A stretch of 64,000 bases of DNA from JBBRNH01 sp038230415 (lineage in GTDB: Bacteria; Bacteroidota; Bacteroidia; Cytophagales; Spirosomataceae): the NCBI GenBank assembly GCA_038230415.1, contig JBBRNH010000007.1, positions 42,829 through 106,828 of the forward strand. Direction: 5' to 3'. Shown here piece after piece: positions 43,043 through 51,954 of this stretch (position 1 is the first letter of the stretch; every line of letters begins with the position of its first letter). The translations under genes and the position numbers were made by a program. Below the pieces are notes generated by a model that saw only the letters and a list, made by a program, of their open reading frames with translations, made no database searches and was not told the DNA's origin.

Positions 43043-44119
43043 TTATCGAAACCGTTTTTTCAGTTCATTAATCGGCTTCTCGAAGAAGAACCACGAAGCC
43101 GAAGCCAGTACCAACAATAGGGCTAAACTAATAATCCGGTGCGCCCAGTAGCCGGGTTCGGGCAGGTGGGCAAAGCGGTTGATGATGCGGAGGAGCAACG
43201 GCATAAAAAAGCCCGGCACCAGCATATGGAACACGTAAATACCGTAGCTTATGCGGCCCACAAACTGCAACGCGCTGTTGTTCAGCACCGCACCTAACGG
43301 CCCGCCAAATCCCCGGCTCGCGCCCACCACAAACCACAGGGCCAGAATGGAAATGATGAGCCGCTGAAACAGCACCACCGCCAGCGAGTCGCCGGGCTGG
43401 AGCAGCAAAAAGCCAAACAAAAACACGCTCACCAATGCCCGGCGGTTAAGCTGACTGATAAACCGGGGAATCTCGTCGGGGTCTTCGGTAACGGTGTAGG
43501 CCCAGAGTGCGCCTAACCCGAAGGCATCTACGTTGGCCGGGGTCAGCACACCGTCAAGGTCGCCGGTGAAATAGCCATAAAGCCGCGCCATCACGCCAAC
43601 GGCAATCAGCCCGGCAATGGCCCATTTCAGAAAAGGCCGGGGAGTCAGGAAAAGCACCCAGGGCCACACTACATACAGTTGCTCTTCAACGGCCAGCGTC
43701 CAGAACGGCGAGAGCAGGTCGGCCCAGTTGCCGGTTTGGTGCAGCAAGATGTTGTAGCCGTAGAGATAATAATACGCCGGAAACGTGCGGATGTCTGATT
43801 GCAGCGTTGGGCTGATGCGCTGCATCTGCGGCAAAAACACCAGCACGGCTGTAATAACGAGGTAATAGAGCGGGAAAATCCGTAAGGCCCGGCGCACAAA
43901 AAAATTGCGGTAGGTGCCGCCCATCGTAGCCTTGTCTTCGTCAATCCGGTTGCGGCTTTCGAGCAGAATCCGCGAGATCAGAAAGCCGCTGATGACAAAG
44001 AACACCATTACGCCAATGGTGCCGTTAGGCAACCAGTTGATGCCTTCGCCGGTTGGGAACCAGTGGTAAATCACCACGAGCAGCACCGCAATCGTGCGGA
44101 GAGAATCGAGTTGGGGCAT
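43043..44119 (-). CDS. Membrane acyltransferase, acyltransferase_3 (OafA-like) family
   Basis: A 358-residue multi-pass membrane protein of the acyltransferase_3 family, which O-acetylates or otherwise acylates surface sugars. About ten hydrophobic helices are visible, with the family opening PQLDSLRTIAVLLVVIYHW (His near residue 18), FFVISGFLISRILLESR and the RRALRIFPLYYL loop. The ATG at 44119 is the best start; a TTG at 44152 overlapping the previous stop is possible. It has no periplasmic SGNH extension. Its place in the glycosyltransferase series suggests it decorates the exported glycan. Confidence 0.93.
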   Translation of the reverse strand: MPQLDSLRTIAVLLVVIYHWFPTGEGINWLPNGTIGVMVFFVISGFLISRILLESRNRIDEDKATMGGTYRNFFVRRALRIFPLYYLVITAVLVFLPQMQRISPTLQSDIRTFPAYYYLYGYNILLHQTGNWADLLSPFWTLAVEEQLYVVWPWVLFLTPRPFLKWAIAGLIAVGVMARLYGYFTGDLDGVLTPANVDAFGLGALWAYTVTEDPDEIPRFISQLNRRALVSVFLFGFLLLQPGDSLAVVLFQRLIISILALWFVVGASRGFGGPLGAVLNNSALQFVGRISYGIYVFHMLVPGFFMPLLLRIINRFAHLPEPGYWAHRIISLALLLVLASASWFFFEKPINELKKRFR

Positions 44120-44148
44120 GAAGCCGACAGGGGCAGCGGGTACGGTTT

Positions 44149-45327
44149 TCAAGACAACAAATTCATCAACACTCCCACGCTTTGCTCGGCGGGGTGGCGG
44201 GTCAGTACTTTTTGGCGGAGCCGGTTGCCGAGGGCTTCGCGGTGGGCGGGGTTGGCGGCAAGGGCAAGAATGGCATCGGTCATGGCGGCCAGATCTAAGT
44301 ACGGCACCACTACCCCGCCATCGGTTTCAACAAGTTCGGGCGAGCCACCGGCCCCGGCAAAGCACACCACCGGCACCGCGCCCAAGCCCGCTTCCAGCAC
44401 CACGAGCGGGTACGGGTCTTCGCGCGAGGTCAGGGCAAAGACAGAAAACCGGGTCGAATAGCGCAGCACGTCGGGCGTAGGTTCCACAAAATGCACCCGC
44501 TCGGTCAGGCCCGCCTTCTGCACATCGAGCCACAGATCATCCCGATACGGGCCGGGTGGCATCCCGACCCAAACGAAATGAATCGGTGTATTGGTCGTGG
44601 CCCGCGCCGTTACCAATTTCGCCAGCGTCACAAACAGATCGTTGCCTTTGCGCCATTCGGCGTTGCCACAACCACCGATAATCACGGCGTTTTCGGGGAT
44701 ACCAAGCGCGGGGAACGGATTGGGTTGCTGCCGGGCGAGGGCGATGTTTTGCTGCAACGCCGGGGTGTCAATCAGCGTGAACAGCGTGATCCGGGCGCGG
44801 TCAACGCCATGATTGTCAACGTAATAAGTGGCAGTAGCTTCCGAAACGGCGAGTACGTGATCGGTGCGCCGAAACAGGTTTGCCAGCGCGTCGGCATCGG
44901 CATACATCTTTACCGACATTGCCAGTTCATGCACAAACGTAATCACGCGCACACCATCGGGCAGGGCCAACTGCCCAAACCAGTAACTGCTGCTCACGGT
45001 GTTCACCAGCACCACGTCCACATCGTCTAACCCAAGCATCTGATTGATCGCCTGTTGCCGCCGGTCGGCTTTACGCTGCCGGGCCTGCTCCCACCGGCCC
45101 AGCTTTGCCAGCACCTTGTCGGCCACCGGGTTAATGATATAGGGGTCGTCGGCGGGCCAGATCGTGACGGGAGCCAGTGCTTCATACTCAGCCAGCAACG
45201 GCCCGCCCGCGCCCAGCAGCAACCGCATCTGCACCGTTGGCTGCTGTTTCAGCAGGCGCATCAGTTGCAGCAGCACGAGTTGCGCCCCGGCGCGGTTGGC
45301 ATCATGGCCGATGAGGAGGAGATTCAT
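44149..45327 (-). CDS. Glycosyltransferase family 4 protein
   Basis: A 392-residue GT-B-fold glycosyltransferase. The N-terminal domain starts LLLIGHDANRAGAQLVLLQLMRLL; the donor-binding C-terminal domain has IIGGCGNAEWRKGNDLFVTLAKLV, then VHFVEPTPDVLRYSTRFSVFALTSREDPYPLVVLEAGLGAVPVV in segments, including the conserved E-x7-E motif. It uses an activated nucleotide-sugar and acts in the cytoplasm. The gene follows the NeuD-like gene without a gap (its start abuts that stop). The sugar specificity is not evident. Confidence 0.95.
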   Translation of the reverse strand: MNLLLIGHDANRAGAQLVLLQLMRLLKQQPTVQMRLLLGAGGPLLAEYEALAPVTIWPADDPYIINPVADKVLAKLGRWEQARQRKADRRQQAINQMLGLDDVDVVLVNTVSSSYWFGQLALPDGVRVITFVHELAMSVKMYADADALANLFRRTDHVLAVSEATATYYVDNHGVDRARITLFTLIDTPALQQNIALARQQPNPFPALGIPENAVIIGGCGNAEWRKGNDLFVTLAKLVTARATTNTPIHFVWVGMPPGPYRDDLWLDVQKAGLTERVHFVEPTPDVLRYSTRFSVFALTSREDPYPLVVLEAGLGAVPVVCFAGAGGSPELVETDGGVVVPYLDLAAMTDAILALAANPAHREALGNRLRQKVLTRHPAEQSVGVLMNLLS

Positions 45328-45981
45328 CTAATACATTTCATAACTCACTTTGGGCAGCTTTTTGGCGGGGTTGCCCACATACACGCCCCATTCTTCGGTA
45401 TCTTTGGTGATGGCAGCCGCCATGCCGACGAGCGTTCCCTGCGCCAGGGTCATGTAGTCGCGGATGGTGGCGTTGACCCCGAAAAAGCAATACGGTTCCA
45501 CCACGCAATGCCCCGACAATACGACGTGCGAGGTAAAAAATACGTGGTCTTTGATTTGGCCGTGATGCCCGATATGATTGCCGCTCCACATCACCACGTT
45601 GTTGCCGATGGTGGTAAACGGTTGCAGCGTGTTGTCTTCCAGAATGAAGCAATTGTCGCCGATAGGATTGCCAAACATGGTCAGTTTAGAACTCACGTAG
45701 GAAATCAGGGTGTAGCCTTTGGCTTTGGCCTCGTTATAAATCCGTTCGCGGTTGCGGTTCATGTTGCGGCCCGTCATGGGCGCGAAAAACTGAAATTCGG
45801 CGGGCGGAAACAGCGTTTCGACATCTTCGAAAGCTACCACCGGCAAGCCCCGGAACTCGGTGGCGGTCAGGTACTCGCGGCTGACGGTGAAGGCCACAAC
45901 GTCGTGGTCAGAGTCGTGAGTGAGGTAGAAATGGGCGAGTTCGGCGGTATCGAGAACGCCAAAAATGACGATTTTAGCCAT
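45328..45981 (-). CDS. NeuD-like sugar acyltransferase with left-handed beta-helix
   Basis: A 217-residue protein with a small Rossmann-like N-terminal domain (KIVIFGVLDTAELAHFYL) and a C-terminal hexapeptide-repeat left-handed beta-helix (IGDNCFILEDNTLQPFTTIGNNVVMWSGNHIGHHGQI in segments, then TLVGMAAAITKD and GVYVGNPAKKL). Such proteins acylate amino-sugar nucleotides; His in SGNHIGHHG is a likely catalytic base. With the StrS-type aminotransferase and WbqC in the same cluster it probably N-acylates a 4-amino-deoxysugar. The toxin-antitoxin pair separates it from WbqC. Confidence 0.92.
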   Translation of the reverse strand: MAKIVIFGVLDTAELAHFYLTHDSDHDVVAFTVSREYLTATEFRGLPVVAFEDVETLFPPAEFQFFAPMTGRNMNRNRERIYNEAKAKGYTLISYVSSKLTMFGNPIGDNCFILEDNTLQPFTTIGNNVVMWSGNHIGHHGQIKDHVFFTSHVVLSGHCVVEPYCFFGVNATIRDYMTLAQGTLVGMAAAITKDTEEWGVYVGNPAKKLPKVSYEMY

Positions 45982-46043
45982 AAAATTCAGGTTGTATTTC
46001 GTGGTTTATACAGATGGCTATGCCGTTCGTAGCTGGCGGGAAA

Positions 46044-46331
46044 TCAAGGCTGGAAATTCTGCGCCTGATGAATAATACGCTGAATCAGAATAATGTCTCG
46101 ATCAAGCAATTCGTACATAATTCGATAATTCCCTTCGAGCAGTTCACGATAGTGGTCAAGTCCGATTTCGGGAATTTTACGACCCATCAACGGAAACGCA
46201 CTGAGTTGACCCGTGCGTTGATATATTTTTTGGACAAACTCCCTCGCATAGCGTTCCGAAAACTCGCCGATGTAAGCAGCTATTTCTTCTAAAGCCAGCG
46301 TTGCCGACGTTGTCCAGATTACTTGAGCCAT
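46044..46331 (-). CDS. RelE/ParE family toxin in the polysaccharide cluster
   Basis: A 95-residue ParE-type toxin: VIWTTSATLALEEIAAYIGEFSERYAREFVQKI at the start (in segments), then FPLMGRKIPEIG, YRELLEGNYRIMYELLD, and DIILIQRIIHQAQNF at the end. The P-x-GR motif and the final strand are typical of ParE, which poisons gyrase, although RelE-like activity cannot be excluded. Its start overlaps the upstream antitoxin gene by 13 bases. The pair sits within an otherwise continuous series of polysaccharide genes, so it was probably inserted there. Confidence 0.93.
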   Translation of the reverse strand: MAQVIWTTSATLALEEIAAYIGEFSERYAREFVQKIYQRTGQLSAFPLMGRKIPEIGLDHYRELLEGNYRIMYELLDRDIILIQRIIHQAQNFQP

Positions 46332-46498
46332 TTTTCAAGTCGCTTGCCAACTTCATCATGCGTAAAGTACTGACCGTCAAGGTACTGACGACGACCTTCT
46401 TCAAAACTTTGCAGCAAAATCAATCGCTCCACTACATCATCTAAAGAAACTTCTTCTGGAAGTTCATTTACTACTTGTAAAATCATTTCTTTTGTCAT
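46319..46498 (-). CDS. Antitoxin of the ParE-type pair
   Basis: A 59-residue acidic protein preceding and overlapping the toxin. The ATG at 46498 gives MTKEMILQVVNELPEEVSLDDVVERLILL, followed by a GRRQYLDGQYFTHDEVGKRLEKWLK tail. The layout, a short helical N-terminus with a toxin-binding C-terminus, fits small ParD/RelB-like antitoxins often paired with ParE in this phylum. It probably also represses the pair, but no DNA-binding motif is certain. Confidence 0.88.
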   Translation of the reverse strand: MTKEMILQVVNELPEEVSLDDVVERLILLQSFEEGRRQYLDGQYFTHDEVGKRLEKWLK

Positions 46499-46536
46499 GG
46501 CATTAATGGTTTTACCGAAGATACGGCTTCTGGGCA

Positions 46537-47241
46537 TCAAATCAACTCAAAATCATTCAGCATGAGCCGCACGGTTAGCACGTCGTTATTCATCAGCACG
46601 TCTAAAATAGAGAGCCAGGGAACAAACTCGCCCTTGTTGCCCGTCTGCGGGTATTCGCGTTTGGTAGCCTGGATAAAACTCAGTTTCATGCCCAAATCAG
46701 CAAAATTCTGTTTGTCGTATAACGCCTGACCGCCAACGGGATTGATGTAGTGCGTGGTCCCCTCCCACCGACAAATGTCCAAAATTCGTTCCTGCGCTTT
46801 TAGGGCTTCGTTTTCATACAATGCTGACGATGGCACCAACGCGGTCGTAATATCGAGGTAGGCCGTGAGTTCGGTGAAACTGTGAAAGATATAATCAGCT
46901 ACGGTCGGTGCGTCAAAATTCACGATTTTCTCCATCATCGGCATTACTGTTTCATAAAACGGGGCCTTGCGGTAACTCTGCCCAATGGTTTGCAGGAGTT
47001 TTCCGCGCCATTTCGGGTCGTCGGCGAGGGCAATATCGCAGATGCGTTTGTTCTGACTCGCGTCTTTCAGCGGCACGGTAAACATAAAGTCTTTGCCACC
47101 CACCAGAATCCGGTTGCGGTTCACCCAGCCGCGATTGATAAAGGCCACGTCGTCATAAAAGACAAACTTGTCCACCGTGTTCATCAACTGCACGTAGCCA
47201 ATGTAGGGCAGAAAATAGGGCTGCATAATGGCGAGGGTCAT
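46537..47241 (-). CDS. WbqC family protein
   Basis: A 234-residue WbqC-like protein, recognisable from IMQPYFLPYIGYVQLMNTVDKFVFYDDV in consecutive segments, RGWVNRNRIL, and the later YINPVGGQALYD. The family is found in O-antigen and capsule loci and is thought to take part in making or acylating amino sugars; its reaction is not firmly established. In this cluster it sits beside the membrane glycosyltransferase and, across the toxin pair, the NeuD-like acyltransferase and the aminotransferase, which supports an amino-sugar role. Confidence 0.94.
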   Translation of the reverse strand: MTLAIMQPYFLPYIGYVQLMNTVDKFVFYDDVAFINRGWVNRNRILVGGKDFMFTVPLKDASQNKRICDIALADDPKWRGKLLQTIGQSYRKAPFYETVMPMMEKIVNFDAPTVADYIFHSFTELTAYLDITTALVPSSALYENEALKAQERILDICRWEGTTHYINPVGGQALYDKQNFADLGMKLSFIQATKREYPQTGNKGEFVPWLSILDVLMNNDVLTVRLMLNDFELI

Positions 47242-47244
47242 TTT

Positions 47245-47313
47245 TAGTGGTTAGTGGTTAGTGGCAAGTGGTTAGTTCGCGTCAGCCCATTAACCACTTG
47301 CCACTGACCACTA
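47245..47313. repeat. Family A palindromic repeat between wbqC-like and membrane glycosyltransferase genes
   Basis: Arms TAGTGGTTAGTGGTTAGTGG + CAAGTGGTTA and TTAACCACTTGCCACTGACC + ACTA around a 14-base centre. The TAG stop of the membrane glycosyltransferase (47311-47313) lies at its right edge. Confidence 0.85.
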
Positions 47314-49503
47314 TTTTAGCTTTCTAAGGTAATAATCTTCTCCCCGCACCACAACGCCTTCGGTCATGGTGGTATCAGTGCCAAGCCGGAGGTCACCGGG
47401 CTTGGGGCTGATCACGTTTTTCGAGAAAAACAGGTAATCGGCTGCTTTCGGAATCGGCTGAACTCCGCGCTCAAATGGGTTAATGGCAATGAGCCGACGC
47501 GACAAATGCGGGCCATACAGCGGGTACTCGTAATCGTCGTTGATGGTGCCGAGGGCAACGGTGGCATTTTCGGGAACGAGTTGGTCGAACCGCCGATACG
47601 CCCGGTAGGTGTCGGGCCGCCCAATGGTCATCATCCTGATCCGATCAGCTTCAAATGCCGAAGGATACGCCGTGCCGTTTGGCCCGCGCCAGGCAAATGG
47701 CAACGCCCGCGTGTTGAGAAACACCGTCATCAGGGCCGACGTGCAGCCCAGAATTACCACGAGACCGACGTAGGTTTTCCAGACGACACGCCCCGACCGA
47801 ACGCGGCCCGGAAGCATCACGCTAACCCAATGATTACCAAACAACAACGCCAGTAATGGCGCACCCAACAGGCCGGTTTCGATAAAATAACGCCCCTTAA
47901 ACGGATCGTAGGGTGCCGAGAATGAGAGCGCGGCAAAATGCAGCACCAGAGCCAACGCCAATGTCAGCAACGGCCCCGACCGCAACAGAAACACCAGCAA
48001 CAGCACGGCAAACGGCAGCATCAGCCCGAAACCGAAGATACCCCAGTACGGATTGGCGTTGTAGAAAATGAACCGCCGGTCGAACGAAAACGGCTGAATC
48101 GAGAACTCCGTGACTTCATCAAGCCGCAGATTCAGTTTGTCTTCCAGCACCACCAACGGCGTTCTGATGGCCTTGTTAATGGCAACGCCGGTTTCTGTGC
48201 TGCGGATACCGTCGAGGTTGGCGTGGTCGTAGCCGTAGCGGATGAAGTTTCGGGTTCCCTGTATAAGCAGGTTTTTGAACGAGCCAGCTCGCTCCACCGA
48301 CTGATGTTTTAGCGCGGTTGGCGGGCCAATCGGATGGCCGAAGATTTCGATATTTTTCAGGTAGCCCGTCGGGAACGTCCACAAACACATTGCCACCGTA
48401 ATGGCCGCGCCGAGTTTCCAAATTCGCGTAAACGTCGTTTTCAGGCTGTATGACCAAAACACCGTATAAACCATGACCACAAAAACGGATGGTAGCAGCA
48501 GCGCAAACGTGATTTTATGCCCAAAGGCCAGCCCAAACGCCATGCCCGCCAGCCAGAGATACCGATTGTCTTTGGTTTCGTGAAACGTGAACAGCATATA
48601 CAGCAACACGCTCAGGTAGGCCGTCAGCACAATATCGGTTTCGGTGGTGATGGCCTGCATCAGCACATCGGGCAGCAGGGCATAAACCAACGCGCAGAAA
48701 AAAGCTGCCGACAAAACCCCTTTTGTGATGCGCTGCACAATACCAAACACGGCCACAATCGCCGTCCAGTAGCTCAGGTGATGAATGAGTTTAAAGGCGT
48801 TCTCGAAGCGGCCCGTGATCAGGTAGCTGTAAATCTGGATGGTACAGACGCTTTTGGGATAGGTATCCATGTTCCAGTTGGTGCCGCCGAAGTGCCGCAT
48901 CGAACCGCGCTGGATGTATTGCACCACCCGGTTGAGGTGGCCCGTCATGCTGTCCCACTCGTTCGGCACCGTAAACAGCACCAGCAGCAGATTGGTAGTG
49001 GCCGTTATTGCCAGGGTCATCAGCATGGTGCCAAACACAAATTTCAGAAACGGCGACAGGCCCGAAAACCAGCGTCGGGCATCCCGCCGACGTTCCTGAA
49101 CGAGTTGCCGGGCCGAGAAATAATCGGTCTCGACTGACAGGGCGTGGGGGTGCGGTTCCCCGGTCTGCCCATCATGGCCCGGTGTGCTCACAAAGCGGGG
49201 TTCCGCCAATTTCCGCAAGGTCCAGCCCAGCACCGTAGTGGTCAGAAACACGGCCCCGGCCCAGGCCCAGACGTTAGCCGTCAGATACAATGCCGACAGC
49301 ACAAAGCCGGTGAAAATAACGCTGCCCGTAAACAACAGAAAGCAAACCAGCAGCCACTCCGTCAGCGACCGACGGGCAATGTGCCGGGCTAAGTGGCTGA
49401 TGTAGAAGCAGTGAAGAATGAAGAGTGAAAGATGGATAATAGTAAAGAATCCATCAAAGAACTCTAACCAGACTACGCCAATCATGCCAGTTCCACCAAT
49501 CAT
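47311..49503 (-). CDS. Large multi-pass membrane protein, probable glycosyltransferase (GT39-like)
   Basis: A 730-residue protein with roughly a dozen predicted transmembrane helices, hydrophobic over most of its length, and a soluble C-terminal tail (about residues 630-730). The layout resembles dolichyl-phosphate-mannose / ArnT-type (GT39-like) glycosyltransferases that use lipid-linked sugar donors at the periplasmic face; a conserved acidic loop is expected near ETDIVLTAYLSVLLY. No family motif is certain, so a polymerase or transport role remains possible. The ATG overlaps the aminotransferase stop as ATGA. The stop codon is in a family A repeat. Confidence 0.82.
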   Translation of the reverse strand: MIGGTGMIGVVWLEFFDGFFTIIHLSLFILHCFYISHLARHIARRSLTEWLLVCFLLFTGSVIFTGFVLSALYLTANVWAWAGAVFLTTTVLGWTLRKLAEPRFVSTPGHDGQTGEPHPHALSVETDYFSARQLVQERRRDARRWFSGLSPFLKFVFGTMLMTLAITATTNLLLVLFTVPNEWDSMTGHLNRVVQYIQRGSMRHFGGTNWNMDTYPKSVCTIQIYSYLITGRFENAFKLIHHLSYWTAIVAVFGIVQRITKGVLSAAFFCALVYALLPDVLMQAITTETDIVLTAYLSVLLYMLFTFHETKDNRYLWLAGMAFGLAFGHKITFALLLPSVFVVMVYTVFWSYSLKTTFTRIWKLGAAITVAMCLWTFPTGYLKNIEIFGHPIGPPTALKHQSVERAGSFKNLLIQGTRNFIRYGYDHANLDGIRSTETGVAINKAIRTPLVVLEDKLNLRLDEVTEFSIQPFSFDRRFIFYNANPYWGIFGFGLMLPFAVLLLVFLLRSGPLLTLALALVLHFAALSFSAPYDPFKGRYFIETGLLGAPLLALLFGNHWVSVMLPGRVRSGRVVWKTYVGLVVILGCTSALMTVFLNTRALPFAWRGPNGTAYPSAFEADRIRMMTIGRPDTYRAYRRFDQLVPENATVALGTINDDYEYPLYGPHLSRRLIAINPFERGVQPIPKAADYLFFSKNVISPKPGDLRLGTDTTMTEGVVVRGEDYYLRKLK

Positions 49504-50588
49504 CCTACCGCCTGATTTACGAGGTCACAAATCCGCGCTACGTCGGTTTCGGGCAGGGCCGGATGCAGCGGCAGACTCAACACCCGGAGCGCTATATCCT
49601 CAGAAACAGGGCAGTGCTGGGTTTGGGGCTGTGCTTTCTGCACGAAATCAAGGGTGTTCAGCGACGGGTAAAAATACCGGCGTGGCACAATGCCCTCGGC
49701 TTTCAGCGCGTCGGTCACGGCAAAAAGCGCGGCTTCAGATTCCAGCACCACCGGGTAATAGGCGTAGTTGTAGGCCATGCCGGGCGAGAGCGTTGGACGA
49801 GCTATTTTCGAGAAATCGAGCCGGGCATCATACCAGCCGAATACCTGTTTGCGGGCTTCGATAATGGCCGGTACTTTTGGCAACACGCACAACCCCATTG
49901 CCGCGTGAAACTCAGAGTTCTTGGCGTTGATACCAACGCTGAAATAATCGTCGTTGCGGTGGCCGAACGACCGATAGTTTTTCAGTTTCACGGCCATCGC
50001 ATCGTCGTCGGTAACAATACAGCCGCCCTCAACAGTGTGAAAAACTTTGGTGGCGTGAAAACTACACGTACTCACATCGCCGTAACTCAGCACTGATTTG
50101 CCGTTGTAGGTTGCGCCAAAGGTGTGCGCTCCGTCGTAGATCACCTTCAGGTTGTGGCGGTCAGCAATGGCCCGAATCTGCTCGATCTGGCAGGCATTGC
50201 CATACACGTGGGTGGCTAAAATGGCCTCGGTATCGGGCGTAATCAGCCGCTCGATTTTATCGGCATCAATGCAAAAGTCAGTGGGGCGAATGTCGGCAAA
50301 AACGGGCGTACAGCCCTCCCAAAGCAGTACGTTGGTGGTGGCAACGTAAGAAAACGGGGTGGTAATAACTTCTTTGGTGATGTTGAGGGCTTTGAGTGCC
50401 ATCTGCAAAACAACCGTGCCATTGGTGGTAAAGAGCAGGTGTTTTACGCCCAGAAAATCGCGCAGTTGGCCTTCGAGTTCGCGCAGCAGCGGGCCGTCGT
50501 TGGAGAGCCACGCCCGCTCCCAAACGCCTTCCAGCAGGCGGGTGTAGTCGGCTAAATCGGGCAGGTATGATTTGGTTACATTAATCAT
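49500..50588 (-). CDS. DegT/DnrJ/EryC1/StrS family sugar aminotransferase
   Basis: A 362-residue PLP-dependent aminotransferase that adds an amino group to a nucleotide-linked keto-sugar. The catalytic Lys181 is in FHATKVFHTVEGG, with Asp152 in VIYDGAHTFGA binding the pyridine nitrogen. The start at 50588 gives the usual short N-terminus. This family makes 4-amino- or 3-amino-deoxysugars; here WbqC and a NeuD-like acyltransferase could complete an N-acyl amino sugar. It sits just after the ABC ATPase gene, across a family A repeat. Confidence 0.95.
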   Translation of the reverse strand: MINVTKSYLPDLADYTRLLEGVWERAWLSNDGPLLRELEGQLRDFLGVKHLLFTTNGTVVLQMALKALNITKEVITTPFSYVATTNVLLWEGCTPVFADIRPTDFCIDADKIERLITPDTEAILATHVYGNACQIEQIRAIADRHNLKVIYDGAHTFGATYNGKSVLSYGDVSTCSFHATKVFHTVEGGCIVTDDDAMAVKLKNYRSFGHRNDDYFSVGINAKNSEFHAAMGLCVLPKVPAIIEARKQVFGWYDARLDFSKIARPTLSPGMAYNYAYYPVVLESEAALFAVTDALKAEGIVPRRYFYPSLNTLDFVQKAQPQTQHCPVSEDIALRVLSLPLHPALPETDVARICDLVNQAVG

Positions 50589-50593
50589 TTTTT

Positions 50594-50710
50594 GAGTGGC
50601 AAGTAATTCGTGACAAGTGATTAGTTGATACCTCGTGATTGACAGACAGACAAAACCCGCCATCACCCACTAACTAACTACTTGCCTCTTGCCACTGTTC
50701 ACTACCCACT
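50594..50710. repeat. Family A palindromic repeat between the Wzt-like and aminotransferase genes
   Basis: Longer, less regular member: left arm GAGTGGCAAGTAATTCGTGA + CAAGTGATTAG, right arm with CACTAACTAACTACTTGCCT + CTTGCCACTG. On the minus strand the right arm encodes the last 12 residues (SVGSEQWQEASS) and TAG stop of the Wzt-like protein. Confidence 0.75.
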
Positions 50711-51948
50711 GACGAAAGTGTGAACGGAAACTGCGGGCGCACGTAGCCGGGCCACTTGCCGTACCAGGCCACCCCGTCGCGGTGGTCCTCGACCTCAAAG
50801 GTCAGGGCTTCTTCGAGCTGAAACAACGGCGTGGCGGTGTCTTTCACAATCATCATCGAGATCGTGTAGGAGCCATCGTTCAGGAAATAGCCGGGAATCA
50901 CGCACTCGCCCGAAAATACGCCCTCACTGCACAGTTGAGACGACGTGCCGACGTTGAAAATACACTCGCCGGTCAGCGAATTCAGGTGCATCGAGAGGTT
51001 CAGGTTGGCGCGTTCCATCTGATTCCAGAACTCAAACCGCACCGTCATCGGCGTTCGCACGTCAATATGCGTGGTTCCGTCGGGGTATTCCGGCACGAGT
51101 TCAATGCGTTTCACGCGCACGAGGTCGTTGCCGGGGGCGGTTTTGGGGTCTGTCCACTCGCGCAGGAGCCGGGTTTTTGACACCTTGCTCAGATACGACT
51201 GAATCACCTGATTGGTTTCGCCCTGCTCGATGAGTTGGCCGCGCTCGAAATACAACGCCCGGTTGCAGAGCGACTGCACGGCGGTCAGGTTGTGGCTCAC
51301 GAAAATAATGGTGCGCCCGCTCGCCGAATTATCCCGCATTTTACCGAGACTTTTCTTTTGAAATTCGGCATCGCCAACGGCCAGCACTTCATCCACAATC
51401 ATAATTTCGGGGTCGAGGTGGGCCGAGATGGCAAAGCCTAACCGGACGTACATTCCTGATGAGTAGCGTTTTACGGGCGTGTCCAAGAATTTTTCGACCC
51501 CGGCAAAGGCCACAATCTCGTCGAACTGCCGCTTGATTTCGACGCGGCTCATGCCCAACAGTGAGCCGTTGAGGAAGATGTTCTCGCGGCCCGTCAGTTC
51601 GGGGTGAAACCCGGTGCCGACTTCGAGCAGGCTGGCAACGCGGCCTTTGATACGCACCGACCCGGTGGTGGGTTCGATGATCTTACTCAGAATTTTGAGC
51701 AGCGTTGACTTTCCCGCGCCGTTGTGGCCCACGATGCCCACGCGGTCGCCCTGTTCGATGCTGAAATTCACGTCGCGCAATGCCCAAAATTCTTCGCGGC
51801 TGAGGCCGTTGGAAGGCGTATTTTTTTTGCCACCAAAGAGCATCCGGGCGTTTTCGGCCAGCATATCGCGCAGCGTGGTGCCGCCCTTTCCCTTTTGATG
51901 GTCAATGACGTATTGCTTGGAAATATTTTCGGCAGTGATTACGGACAT
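50674..51948 (-). CDS. ABC transporter ATPase for polysaccharide export (Wzt-like) with C-terminal glycan-binding-type domain
   Basis: A 424-residue ATPase. The nucleotide-binding domain has Walker A GHNGAGKST (residues 74-82), the degenerate signature YSSGMYVRLGFA and Walker B MIVDEVLAVGD, all typical of the Wzt/TagH branch. A C-terminal domain (about residues 265-420) of beta-sandwich type resembles the Wzt domain that recognises the finished end of O-antigen chains, so export may need a modified chain terminus. It is paired with the Wzm-like permease 6 bases upstream. The last residues come from a palindromic repeat. Confidence 0.95.
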   Translation of the reverse strand: MSVITAENISKQYVIDHQKGKGGTTLRDMLAENARMLFGGKKNTPSNGLSREEFWALRDVNFSIEQGDRVGIVGHNGAGKSTLLKILSKIIEPTTGSVRIKGRVASLLEVGTGFHPELTGRENIFLNGSLLGMSRVEIKRQFDEIVAFAGVEKFLDTPVKRYSSGMYVRLGFAISAHLDPEIMIVDEVLAVGDAEFQKKSLGKMRDNSASGRTIIFVSHNLTAVQSLCNRALYFERGQLIEQGETNQVIQSYLSKVSKTRLLREWTDPKTAPGNDLVRVKRIELVPEYPDGTTHIDVRTPMTVRFEFWNQMERANLNLSMHLNSLTGECIFNVGTSSQLCSEGVFSGECVIPGYFLNDGSYTISMMIVKDTATPLFQLEEALTFEVEDHRDGVAWYGKWPGYVRPQFPFTLSSVGSEQWQEASS

Positions 51949-51954
51949 AGTTCA

